In this document: in pieces, positions 33,248 through 40,335 of the stretch
Position numbering within the stretch: position 1 is the stretch's first letter
How the letters are laid out: each line of letters begins with the position of its first letter
Assembly: GCA_002689135.1 (NCBI GenBank)
Contig: NZEU01000015.1
Location: 1 to 50,930 of the forward strand
Origin: Porticoccaceae bacterium
GTDB lineage: Bacteria > Pseudomonadota > Gammaproteobacteria > Pseudomonadales > Porticoccaceae
Length of the DNA: 50,930 nucleotides
Direction of reading: 5' to 3'
Program-made: the position numbers and the translations under genes
Notes under the pieces: generated by a model
What the model was told of the DNA's origin: nothing
Database searches by the model: none
The model's input: the letters and a program-made list of their open reading frames with translations, nothing else

Positions 33248-34186
33248 ATGTTTTTAACACTACTAACATTTATATCAGCAATTGCTATCTCAATGATAGC
33301 AGCGGGATATTCTATACTAGGACTAGCAACTTTATTTGCTGGTGCAGCCGTACCTATTATTGCAATGGGTTCAGCATTAGAAGTAGGTAAGTTAGTAGCG
33401 GCATCTTGGCTCTATCATAACTGGCGCTCAGACATACCAAAGTCCTTAAAGGCATATCTATTTACAGCAATCATAGTTTTAATTTTTATAACATCAATGG
33501 GTATCTTTGGGTTTCTATCAAAGGCACACCTTGATCAAGTTAAACCTACAGCAGGTAATCAGGAACAGATATTACTTATAGACAAAAAGATTATTCAACA
33601 ACAATCTATTATAGAGAGATCAGAGAGAACACTTGATCAATTAGATAAGGCACTTGATGTTTATATTGACAAGGAATATGTTAGTAGGGGATTAAAAGAG
33701 CGAAAGAAACAAAAAGAAGAACGAGACCTGTTGAATAAATCAATAGACGAAGCAATGGGAAAAATAGCGGAGTTGAACAATGCCAAATCGTCAATAACCA
33801 TAGAACAATTAAAATTAGAAGCGGATGTGGGTCCATTAAAATATGTCGCTGAGTTGATTTATGGTGATGAGGCTAAAGATCATTTTGATTCCGCAGTAAG
33901 AATTATCATATTAATACTTATATTCGTATTTGACCCACTTGCAGTATTATTATTGATTGCTGCTAATATATCATTGAGACAATGGAAAATGAAGAGAAAT
34001 TTAACTAAACAAAACTCTGAAAAAAAACAAGCAGATAGATTAAAAAGATTAGAAAAGAAAACTAAAAATCTCAAAAGAAAAGATAGAGACTTTAGAAAAT
34101 TATTGTCAACAGACATTAACGAATTAAATCCTGACGAGATAAAATTAAAACTTAATCAAATATATGATTGGAATGATAAGAAGTGA
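33248..34186 (+). CDS. Multi-span membrane protein with cytoplasmic coiled coil
   Basis: A 312-residue protein. Three hydrophobic N-terminal segments (within about 1-95), a coiled coil (about 105-195), another membrane segment (about 215-240, IIILILIFVFDPLAVLLLIAA) and a basic C-terminal tail. Proteins of this layout recur as hypothetical genes in marine T4-like phages. It might act in membrane remodelling or superinfection control, but there is no direct evidence. Confidence 0.7.
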   Translation: MFLTLLTFISAIAISMIAAGYSILGLATLFAGAAVPIIAMGSALEVGKLVAASWLYHNWRSDIPKSLKAYLFTAIIVLIFITSMGIFGFLSKAHLDQVKPTAGNQEQILLIDKKIIQQQSIIERSERTLDQLDKALDVYIDKEYVSRGLKERKKQKEERDLLNKSIDEAMGKIAELNNAKSSITIEQLKLEADVGPLKYVAELIYGDEAKDHFDSAVRIIILILIFVFDPLAVLLLIAANISLRQWKMKRNLTKQNSEKKQADRLKRLEKKTKNLKRKDRDFRKLLSTDINELNPDEIKLKLNQIYDWNDKK

Positions 34187-34192
34187 TAACAA

Positions 34193-34858
34193 ATGATTAT
34201 ACAACCTGCCAAAGATAAACTATTACCACATTTAGTTGTAGATGATTTTTATGACAAATACTTATTAGAAGGTGTTTGGAAAGAATTAGATTTTTATTCT
34301 CATACACAAATGCAATCTGTACATGAGAACACAACAGCGATAATAGATGGTAAATTTGTAGGCGATAAGATGGCAATACCTATGATTGATGTTTACACTC
34401 AATCAGGTGCTACAAGGTCATTAATATTTAAAGCAACAGATTTATTTAAACATGAAGATATACATAATGGTTTAAAAGAAGCATTTAGTGAGTCGCCTTA
34501 TGACCTATATAGATATTTTAGTATTACAAATTATAGCGATACATTAATATCCTACTATGAAGATAAACATTATTACAAACCACATATTGATTCGTGTCAT
34601 TTTACAATTCTGATATGGTTGTATAAAACACCTAAGAACTTTATTGGTGGTAATTTAAATCTATATACTAAACAAAATAAAAGAGAACCATATTCTTCTA
34701 TTGAAATAAAAAATAATAGAATGGTTATAATACCTAGTTTTTATTTACATGGTGTTGATGAACTTAAAGTCATAGATGATTCTCGTAAAGACAAATGGGG
34801 TAGATATGCTATTACACATTTTCTAGGATATGACGAAAAAAGACGACAAAATCAATGA
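34193..34858 (+). CDS. 2OG-Fe(II) oxygenase
   Basis: A 221-residue protein with a complete facial triad and co-substrate arginine: H131-x-D133 (YKPHIDS), H186 (YLHGV) and R204 (GRYAITHF). GGNLNLY forms the usual strand between them. It is the third predicted enzyme of this class in the window. The substrate is unknown. A short gap (6 nt) separates it from the previous gene. Confidence 0.8.
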   Translation: MIIQPAKDKLLPHLVVDDFYDKYLLEGVWKELDFYSHTQMQSVHENTTAIIDGKFVGDKMAIPMIDVYTQSGATRSLIFKATDLFKHEDIHNGLKEAFSESPYDLYRYFSITNYSDTLISYYEDKHYYKPHIDSCHFTILIWLYKTPKNFIGGNLNLYTKQNKREPYSSIEIKNNRMVIIPSFYLHGVDELKVIDDSRKDKWGRYAITHFLGYDEKRRQNQ

Positions 34859-34867
34859 AAAAGACGC

Positions 34868-34896
34868 TTGACAAGATAAAGGATTTGTTATACAAT
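34868..34896 (+). promoter_or_regulatory. Sigma70-type promoter
   Basis: TTGACA (34868-34873), 17-nt spacer, TACAAT (34891-34896). The ATG at 34906 is 9 nt downstream, giving a predicted leaderless transcript. Confidence 0.7.
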
Positions 34897-34905
34897 AATA
34901 GATAT

Positions 34906-35088
34906 ATGAGAACAACTGAAGATATAAAGGTTTATATTCCAATTGAAGTTAGACGCTTAGACGCATTAGCAAGTGCTTGTAAGAAAGCACAAAGTGATGA
35001 CTTCAAGGCATTGTGGTATCATAAAATGATGGACCTTGCAAAAAAATATAAACTTGTAAAATACGTAACCGACAAATTAATACACTAA
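34906..35088 (+). CDS. Small hypothetical protein
   Basis: A 60-residue Lys-rich protein from the ATG at 34906, chosen because a promoter ends 9 nt upstream. An in-frame ATG at 34855 would give 77 residues, overlap the oxygenase stop and translate through the promoter, so both forms may exist. Helical, no family recognised. Confidence 0.5.
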   Translation: MRTTEDIKVYIPIEVRRLDALASACKKAQSDDFKALWYHKMMDLAKKYKLVKYVTDKLIH

Positions 35089-35216
35089 TGAAAAATTTTA
35101 TAGACCCTAAAAATCCACATACGGTAGGTAAAAGTATTGCAAATTTAGGCAATCATGTACTAGTAGTTTGTTTTATAATGGCTATAGTATTTGTAATATA
35201 TGCGAGTTATAAATGA
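35088..35216 (+). CDS. Small single-span membrane protein
   Basis: A 42-residue protein starting in the TAATG that overlaps the previous stop and ending in the ATGA shared with the next gene. A single C-terminal transmembrane helix (VLVVCFIMAIVFVIYAS) follows a polar half. Function unknown. Confidence 0.55.
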   Translation: MKNFIDPKNPHTVGKSIANLGNHVLVVCFIMAIVFVIYASYK

Positions 35217-35800
35217 ATATATTTTATTTAGATAAAGACCCAATAAAAGCAGCAGAGATGTCGTGTGATAAGCATGTAATCAAAATGATATTAGAATCTG
35301 CTCAAATGCTTTGTACTGCTAAAAGAGTATTAGACGGTACGCCATATGAAGATAAAACTAAAAATGGTCGTAAGATAAAAAGATGGCGATTAGATAATTC
35401 AAACGAAGAAGCAATCATATACAAAGCAGGTTGGTTAAGACACCCTAGTACACAATGGGTTATGAAGTCTGCTTATAATTACAGATGGTTATACAACCAC
35501 ATGATGGCACTAAATGAAGAGTATAAAAAAAGATACAACAAAAATGTTGACCATGTATCAGTATCAAAACTAAAAGAATTACTAAAAGAACCACCTAAGA
35601 ATGCTAATATTAATGCAATAGGTACAGACGCTACACCAGCAATGCCTGATGAATGTATCGTACCAGGTGATAGTGTTGCTAGTTATCGTAAATATTACAT
35701 AATGAAAAAGAATAGATTTGCAACATGGAAATCGCCTGCTGAGATACCTCAATGGTATGCAGATGGATTAGAGAAATTTAAAGAAGAAGAAAACATATAA
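35213..35800 (+). CDS. Conserved phage protein of unknown function
   Basis: A 195-residue protein beginning MNIFYLDKDP, with CDKHVIKMILESAQML and later HPSTQWVMKSAYNYRWL. This arrangement is widespread in tailed phages and has sometimes been compared with pyrimidine-dimer glycosylases, but the similarity to T4 DenV is not convincing. Conserved His, Lys and Cys near the N-terminus could be catalytic. No function assigned. Confidence 0.65.
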   Translation: MNIFYLDKDPIKAAEMSCDKHVIKMILESAQMLCTAKRVLDGTPYEDKTKNGRKIKRWRLDNSNEEAIIYKAGWLRHPSTQWVMKSAYNYRWLYNHMMALNEEYKKRYNKNVDHVSVSKLKELLKEPPKNANINAIGTDATPAMPDECIVPGDSVASYRKYYIMKKNRFATWKSPAEIPQWYADGLEKFKEEENI

Positions 35801-35803
35801 ATA
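35796..35803 (+). promoter_or_regulatory. Late promoter box TATAAATA, 5 nt from ATG
   Basis: TATAAATA overlaps the previous stop and ends 5 nt before the ATG at 35809. If it initiates as T4 late promoters do, +1 would be the A of the start codon. Confidence 0.55.
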
Positions 35804-35808
35804 AAGTT

Positions 35809-36186
35809 ATGCACGAAACAATATCAAAATTTGTAAATGCAAATATTCATTGGCTAAATTTCGTACAGGCCTCTCATTGGCAAACTACAAGTTATGCTGA
35901 ACATGAGGCACTTGGCGAACACTATACAAAATTTAATGAATTAAACGATAGGTTTGTAGAAACTTATCAAGGTGATAATGCCAGAATATCTTTTAATAGC
36001 GAAATGGTTCCCAATGTGGCGAACTATATTGATCCTGACACTGATGAATTTGCAAGACGGATCACAAAAACAAAAGATCGTATCGTAGAACTATCCAAAG
36101 AATTAGATTCAATTGATCTTTTGAGCATACTAGAGGATATGCTAGAAGCTATTAATCAATTAAAGTATCATTTAACTTTAAAATAA
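35809..36186 (+). CDS. Ferritin/Dps-like helical protein
   Basis: A 125-residue helical protein with ANIHWLNFVQASHWQTTSYA and EHEALGEHYTKFNELNDRFVE, a pattern typical of the Dps/ferritin-like proteins (DUF5856-type) of T4-like marine phages, with His and Glu residues that could bind metal. Whether it stores iron or protects DNA is unknown. Confidence 0.65.
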   Translation: MHETISKFVNANIHWLNFVQASHWQTTSYAEHEALGEHYTKFNELNDRFVETYQGDNARISFNSEMVPNVANYIDPDTDEFARRITKTKDRIVELSKELDSIDLLSILEDMLEAINQLKYHLTLK

Positions 36187-36513
36187 ATGCCATCATACAC
36201 ATTTGAGAATAAAAAAACTGGTAAAGTTTGGACAGATATTATGACCATTGCTGAAATGGAAAAGTATCTAAAGAAAAACAAAAGTGTTAGACAAATTATT
36301 ACAAGTGTTAATATTGTAGCAGGTGTTAGTGGTATGTCATATAGAAGTGATAAAGGGTGGAACGAAACATTAAGTAAGATTGCAGAAAAACACCCACAAA
36401 GTAAACTAGCAAATGATATGGGTACTAAAAGTACAAAACAAATTAAAACAGAACAAGTGATGGCAAAACATAGAAAGAAATGGGCAAGTAAAAGAAATGC
36501 AAAATCTAAATAA
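36187..36513 (+). CDS. FmdB-derived small protein without zinc ligands
   Basis: A 108-residue protein beginning MPSYTFENKKTGKVW, like the first strands of FmdB-type zinc ribbons, but it has no cysteines. A basic C-terminal tail follows. Similar proteins occur in T4-like cyanophages without known function. It overlaps the next gene by 17 nt. Confidence 0.6.
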   Translation: MPSYTFENKKTGKVWTDIMTIAEMEKYLKKNKSVRQIITSVNIVAGVSGMSYRSDKGWNETLSKIAEKHPQSKLANDMGTKSTKQIKTEQVMAKHRKKWASKRNAKSK

Positions 36514-36913
36514 TAAAGTACAGAGCGAGCAACTGAAACGCAACGGTCGTATACCAGAGTTTAATAGGTCAATCCGCTCATTGTATAATCAAAAGGGCAG
36601 GAATGTCCTTAATAAGATAGTCCTGCCCGTTGTACTAGGACTATTTTTAACAGGATGTTCAGAGTTTGCTTTATTATCATCTGGTGCTGGCGTTGCTGTT
36701 AATAACAATACTATTGTAAAAGCATATAACGGAATTGATTTAGCAACTACAATTACGACAAAGAAGTCTATTAAAACACACGCCTATGACAACGTAAAAA
36801 AATCAATTGAAACAGCAAAAGAAATAAAAAAAATCACACAGCAACAATTAGAATTACAAAACGAACTTAAACATTTAAAAATGAAAAAGGAGGTAGAAAA
36901 CTATGAGCAATGA
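36497..36913 (+). CDS. Putative lipoprotein
   Basis: A 138-residue ORF. After an unusual 38-residue basic stretch there is a signal-like hydrophobic segment and a lipobox LTGC (Cys54), then a Ser/Gly-rich part and a C-terminal coiled coil. The basic stretch is longer than a normal signal n-region, and a promoter-like element and hairpin lie within it, so translation could start internally (for example TTG at 36581). It overlaps both neighbours. Confidence 0.55.
   Translation: MQNLNNKVQSEQLKRNGRIPEFNRSIRSLYNQKGRNVLNKIVLPVVLGLFLTGCSEFALLSSGAGVAVNNNTIVKAYNGIDLATTITTKKSIKTHAYDNVKKSIETAKEIKKITQQQLELQNELKHLKMKKEVENYEQ
36595..36628 (+). repeat. 8-bp inverted repeat inside lipoprotein leader
   Basis: GGGCAGGA (36595-36602) and TCCTGCCC (36621-36628), perfect stem with an 18-nt loop. 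A possible -10 TATAAT (36584-36589) with TTAATA 17 nt upstream precedes it. The structure sits between the upstream basic stretch and the lipobox region, a position suited to attenuation or translational control. Confidence 0.45.
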
Positions 36914-37301
36914 TATACCTGATTTTATGAGAGAATTTGATACAAGTGTTGACTTTGGTTTTACTCCTGTGTCAAGTAAACCCTCTGAAAGCAAATCAAC
37001 ACCAGCTGTTGATACAAAAGCTTTAGAAGGAACAAACATTGAATTAGCAAAAGTTAAATCGGATGTTTCATCAATTAAATCTATGATGAACGAAGTTATG
37101 CAGATTGTGTCCGAAAAAGAAACCGTGACTAAAGAAATACAAGACGCAGACGTAAATAAACGATTTAAAGAAATTGAGAAAGTTGTATTGCCGTTTTTAT
37201 ATAACTTATCAAAGTCAAACGAGCCGTATATTCATTGGCCTAATAGGGGTCCTATTATCAAGGCACAAATGGATAAACTGCTAAAACTTACAAGGGGATA
37301 A
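36903..37301 (+). CDS. Conserved T4-like phage protein
   Basis: A 132-residue protein opening with DIPDFMREFD and FGFT, a helical middle with heptads, and a C-terminus PYIHWPNRGP followed by LLKLTRG. This layout is conserved in T4-like cyanophages, where the function is not known. A strong GGAGG precedes the ATG inside the upstream gene. Confidence 0.7.
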   Translation: MSNDIPDFMREFDTSVDFGFTPVSSKPSESKSTPAVDTKALEGTNIELAKVKSDVSSIKSMMNEVMQIVSEKETVTKEIQDADVNKRFKEIEKVVLPFLYNLSKSNEPYIHWPNRGPIIKAQMDKLLKLTRG

Positions 37302-37302
37302 T

Positions 37303-37476
37303 ATGTTAGAGATCAAAGCACACCATAAAGAATTAAAACGAGAAGTGAATAGTGTAGAGACAAAAAGAAGTATTGACAGATCAACTAAATCATGGTACGA
37401 TTTAAAAACCTTGAAGAAAATTAAACTAAAAGCAAAGGATAAACTATATGCGATTAAGCAAAAACTTCACTCTTAA
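37303..37476 (+). CDS. DUF465-like (YdcH-type) small protein
   Basis: A 57-residue basic helical protein: KAHHKELKREV then LKKIKLKAKDKLYAIKQ, which fits the DUF465/YdcH coil pattern (polar heptads with a KLKLKDE-like end). The ATG follows GGGGATA. It overlaps the endolysin-like gene by 29 nt. Confidence 0.55.
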   Translation: MLEIKAHHKELKREVNSVETKRSIDRSTKSWYDLKTLKKIKLKAKDKLYAIKQKLHS

Positions 37477-37966
37477 AGAGCTAATTAAGAGCGACACGGC
37501 TGTTCGTAAAGGGATTAATAATAATCCTAACGAAGATCACATAGAGTCTTTAGAGCGCTTATGTACTAATATTTTACAACCAGTACGGGATCACTTCGGT
37601 AAAGTGGTTTCTGTATCATCAGGCTTTAGGTCTGGTGAGTTGTGTATTGCCATAGGCTCATCTTTAAACTCACAGCACGCAGATGGCCAGGCCGCCGACT
37701 TCGAAATATTCGGTGTGTCTAATAGAGAGGTTGCCGACTGGATAGTTGACAATCTAAACTTTGACCAGTGTATATTGGAGTATCACAAACCAGAAGAACC
37801 TAATTCTGGTTGGGTTCATTGTTCCTATAAGAATGATGAAGAGAATAGACGAGAATATTTAAGAGCGTTTAGAGACGCAAATGGTAGAACCGTTTATCAA
37901 AAAGAATACTCTAAAACAACAGGCCCAAGTAAAGAAGACATCAATAATTCATTGATGGAAGGATAA
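37448..37966 (+). CDS. M15-family peptidase, probable endolysin
   Basis: A 172-residue cytoplasmic-type protein with SSGFRSGELC, SQHADGQAADFEI (zinc ligands H77 and D84) and WVHCSY (H124), the Peptidase_M15 zinc triad of L-Ala-D-Glu or D-Ala-D-Ala cleaving enzymes. No signal peptide is present, so it would need a holin. The small membrane protein at 45473 is a candidate. Cleaves peptidoglycan cross-links at lysis. Confidence 0.8.
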   Translation: MRLSKNFTLKELIKSDTAVRKGINNNPNEDHIESLERLCTNILQPVRDHFGKVVSVSSGFRSGELCIAIGSSLNSQHADGQAADFEIFGVSNREVADWIVDNLNFDQCILEYHKPEEPNSGWVHCSYKNDEENRREYLRAFRDANGRTVYQKEYSKTTGPSKEDINNSLMEG

Positions 37967-37969
37967 GGC

Positions 37970-37998
37970 TTGACAATATAACAAAATTGTTATATAAT
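37970..37998 (+). promoter_or_regulatory. Consensus sigma70 promoter
   Basis: Perfect TTGACA (37970-37975) and TATAAT (37993-37998), 17-nt spacer. It precedes the exonuclease gene and a short leader ORF whose ATG (38005) is 6 nt after the -10 box. Confidence 0.85.
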
Positions 37999-38004
37999 AA
38001 TAGT

Positions 38005-38025
38005 ATGAAATATTATGAAGGATAA
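38005..38025 (+). CDS. Possible leader peptide
   Basis: A six-residue ORF (MKYYEG) beginning at the predicted transcript start, ending 2 nt before the ATG at 38028 and containing the GAAGGA ribosome site. May couple translation of the exonuclease; otherwise incidental. Confidence 0.3.
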   Translation: MKYYEG

Positions 38026-38027
38026 TT

Positions 38028-38747
38028 ATGGCATTTAATCATGTAAAACTTGACGAGAGTCATCTTCCTAAATCATTAGGAGTAAAAGGCAAAAATTTAG
38101 AGGGCATAAGATATTACACCATTGATGGTGTTAATATGCCCTCTGTGACATCAATTCTAGGTTCTATACCAGAACGAAAACAAAAAATAGAAGCATGGCG
38201 AAATGCAGTTGGCGAAAAAATGGCTAACTATATTTCTGTATCTGCTACTAACAGAGGTAAATCTACTCACAAACTTATTGAAAATCATTTAAATAATGAA
38301 GACGACAAGAATGTAGGTGTGACAGCTGTGACAGCATTAGGTCTGTTTAGAATTATAAAACCCTATCTTGCAAGAGTAGATAATATTCATTGCTTAGAAG
38401 AGTACCTATATTCAAAAGAATTAGGAGTTGCAGGTCAAGTAGATTGTATCGCAGAATACAAAGGTAAGTTATCTGTGGTTGATTTTAAGACCTCTACTAA
38501 AAGAAGAGACGCAGATTATAATTATGGTAACTTCTTACAATGTTCAGCATATGCTAAAATGTTTGAAGAAATGTATCCAGAAAAGAAAATAGAACAAACG
38601 GTTATATTGGCCGCTTGTGAAGACGGATTTGTACAAGAGTGGGTGCATGGTCCTGAAAAGATTAAAGAACACCAAGACCTATTCTATAAACACACAGCAG
38701 ATTTTCTTATTAGAAACAAAGAAAAGTTAACACAAATTACTAAATAG
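38028..38747 (+). CDS. PD-(D/E)XK exonuclease (MGME1/RecB-like)
   Basis: A 239-residue nuclease with the core GVAGQVD (D139) ... VVDFKTS (D152, K154) followed by QCSAYA (Q171), and an upstream RGKSTHKLIE (H81) as in RecB-type single-strand exonucleases. Expected to process DNA ends in replication or recombination, or degrade host DNA. It lies behind a perfect promoter, so it is probably early. Confidence 0.8.
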   Translation: MAFNHVKLDESHLPKSLGVKGKNLEGIRYYTIDGVNMPSVTSILGSIPERKQKIEAWRNAVGEKMANYISVSATNRGKSTHKLIENHLNNEDDKNVGVTAVTALGLFRIIKPYLARVDNIHCLEEYLYSKELGVAGQVDCIAEYKGKLSVVDFKTSTKRRDADYNYGNFLQCSAYAKMFEEMYPEKKIEQTVILAACEDGFVQEWVHGPEKIKEHQDLFYKHTADFLIRNKEKLTQITK

Positions 38748-38753
38748 TTATGA

Positions 38754-39110
38754 ATGAAAAAACTAATTCTACTATTTACCCTACTTCTAACAAGTTATGT
38801 ATTTGCAGATCATAACAGCAAATACGACCTAGGTCAATATAATTTTTACTTCTTGGATTTACCAGGCGTGTGTGGCACTCCTGCTGAAGTAGAAAAATAT
38901 ACAACGGCGCATGAGTTTGAACCAACAGAGGTTTCTTTAGGTCGAACTGACTCATCACCAGATGGTCAACCAGTGTATATGATAACTATGTGGGCAAACG
39001 ATAAAGGTGAAAGATTGGCAACAATTGATATACCTCAAGGCAGTGAGAGATGTATGGTATTTCACTCATTTAACACGACAAAAATAGAAAACGGAGAACT
39101 AACAAAGTGA
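38754..39110 (+). CDS. Small exported protein
   Basis: A 118-residue protein with a signal peptide (MKKLILLFTLLLTSYVFA-D). The mature part has two cysteines far apart and a beta-rich composition. It ends overlapping the lipoprotein at 39107 by 4 nt. Function unknown. Confidence 0.65.
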   Translation: MKKLILLFTLLLTSYVFADHNSKYDLGQYNFYFLDLPGVCGTPAEVEKYTTAHEFEPTEVSLGRTDSSPDGQPVYMITMWANDKGERLATIDIPQGSERCMVFHSFNTTKIENGELTK

Positions 39111-39298
39111 AGACAATAATGACTATATTATTTGCAGGTGTATTGCTAAGTGCTTGTTCTATAAAAGAACCAAGACTATCATTTGGTAAAAAATGTGCAG
39201 TAAAAGAAGACAAGGTAGTTTATTCATATATTTGGTTATATGATAAAGAACCAGGTCTACCAGCAAATAAAAAGAATTGCGATCAAATCGCTGATTAA
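39107..39298 (+). CDS. Small lipoprotein
   Basis: A 63-residue protein with a standard lipobox LLSAC (Cys17) after a short signal peptide. The mature part is 47 residues, basic, with two further cysteines. Probably inserted in the host envelope. A hairpin follows directly. Confidence 0.65.
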   Translation: MKTIMTILFAGVLLSACSIKEPRLSFGKKCAVKEDKVVYSYIWLYDKEPGLPANKKNCDQIAD

Positions 39299-39304
39299 AT
39301 ATAT

Positions 39305-39323
39305 GGGAGGGTTGATCTCTCCC
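39305..39323 (+). terminator. Weak terminator-like hairpin
   Basis: GGGAG (39305-39309) and CTCCC (39319-39323) with a 9-nt loop, followed by a short T-rich, AT-rich run. It separates the lipoprotein from gp33. The -35 box of the next promoter overlaps its loop. Confidence 0.5.
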
Positions 39324-39340
39324 TTATAATATGTTATAAT
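39312..39340 (+). promoter_or_regulatory. Sigma70-type promoter for gp33
   Basis: TTGATC (39312-39317), 17-nt spacer, TATAAT (39335-39340). The gp33 ATG (39346) is only 5 nt further, so the transcript would begin at the start codon. Confidence 0.65.
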
Positions 39341-39345
39341 AAATT

Positions 39346-39567
39346 ATGTTATTGAATAGTAAAAAGTTTGGTTTAATTATTGAAAAGATAGTTAAAGAAA
39401 AAAGAATAACATACATGGATGCTGTGCTTAATTATTGTGAAGATAATAATTTAGATTCAGGTTCAATAAAAACAATAATAAATAAATCACTAAAAGAAAA
39501 AATACAAATAGAGGCAGAGAAGTTGAATCTGATTGAAAAAACAAATTCAGCTAAACTACCATTATGA
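39346..39567 (+). CDS. 33: Late transcription co-activator gp33-like
   Basis: A 73-residue helical protein. In T4-like phages gp33 links the late sigma factor and sliding clamp to RNA polymerase, allowing transcription from TATAAATA. Recognition rests on size, composition (KFGLIIEKIVKEKRITYMDA ... EKIQIEAEKLNL), the C-terminal LP, and the conserved order 33-59-32 seen in T4. No single catalytic motif is expected. It shares 4 nt with gp59. Confidence 0.7.
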   Translation: MLLNSKKFGLIIEKIVKEKRITYMDAVLNYCEDNNLDSGSIKTIINKSLKEKIQIEAEKLNLIEKTNSAKLPL

Positions 39568-40181
39568 ATAGTTATGAAGCATACAAACTTTATCTTGCAG
39601 TTAAATTACATTTTTCAACTGATAATTACGACTTCTTTAAACACAACGCAAAAGTTAATTCATCATTTAATACTTTTCTCAAAAGAAACGATAGGTTCTT
39701 TTTTCACAAACTGGTTACTAAATATAAACCTGACGAATTACTTGATTACTTTGTTTCTAACTTTGCAACTAATTCTAAAACATGGATAGGAGATTTAGTT
39801 AGAGCAGATGGTGAAACTACCTACAATAAATGGCGAAAGTATAATGAGTCATTTACGTACAATTTTCGAAGCGATATTGTACGTATTAGTAATGACGCTA
39901 GTGACGCTGCTGTTCGGTTTGATGATGCTCTTCGGGTACATAATGGGCAACATCCTAGATTGCTACGACTATTTCTTTCGAAACAAATCTCAATTCAAAC
40001 AATCATCATCATGGATAAAATACTTACGTTTGTTAAGAATTGGGATAAAGAAATTGCCGAAAGTGTTATCTGGCCTGAAATCTCACATAAGATTGCCAGA
40101 TTAAGTCCTTTTATAAAATTTAATAGGACTAAATGTAAATTTATTATGAAAGAAATATTTTTAAGTGAGAAAACTAATTAA
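39564..40181 (+). CDS. 59: gp59 helicase-loader-like protein
   Basis: A 205-residue protein that in T4 loads the gp41 helicase on gp32-coated DNA. The N-terminus YEAYKLYLAVKLHF ... DFFKHN and the helical core resemble T4-like gp59 (YKLYLMIKQH ... DVIKYN in T4). Length is close to T4 gp59 (217). Its position between gp33 and gp32 fits the T4 order. Confidence 0.75.
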   Translation: MNSYEAYKLYLAVKLHFSTDNYDFFKHNAKVNSSFNTFLKRNDRFFFHKLVTKYKPDELLDYFVSNFATNSKTWIGDLVRADGETTYNKWRKYNESFTYNFRSDIVRISNDASDAAVRFDDALRVHNGQHPRLLRLFLSKQISIQTIIIMDKILTFVKNWDKEIAESVIWPEISHKIARLSPFIKFNRTKCKFIMKEIFLSEKTN

Positions 40182-40191
40182 CAATAAAAAA

Positions 40192-40335
40192 GTGCCTGAA
40201 TTAAAAAAACCTGTTAACTTAACAATATTAACAAAATGTCCTTTAAAATGGCAGATAAGAGATTTAGAAACAGGTAAAGTATATCAAGCAACAGGATCGC
40301 TTGAGTTATATAAACAATGGAAACCAATTAAATGA
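40192..40335 (+). CDS. Small conserved phage protein, GTG start
   Basis: A 47-residue protein starting GTG at 40192 and ending in TGA inside the ATGA of the next gene. In-frame stops upstream rule out a longer form. KPVNLTILTKCPLKWQIRD and DLETGKVYQATGS look like a compact beta fold seen in T4-like cyanophages near gp32. Function unknown. Confidence 0.5.
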   Translation: MPELKKPVNLTILTKCPLKWQIRDLETGKVYQATGSLELYKQWKPIK

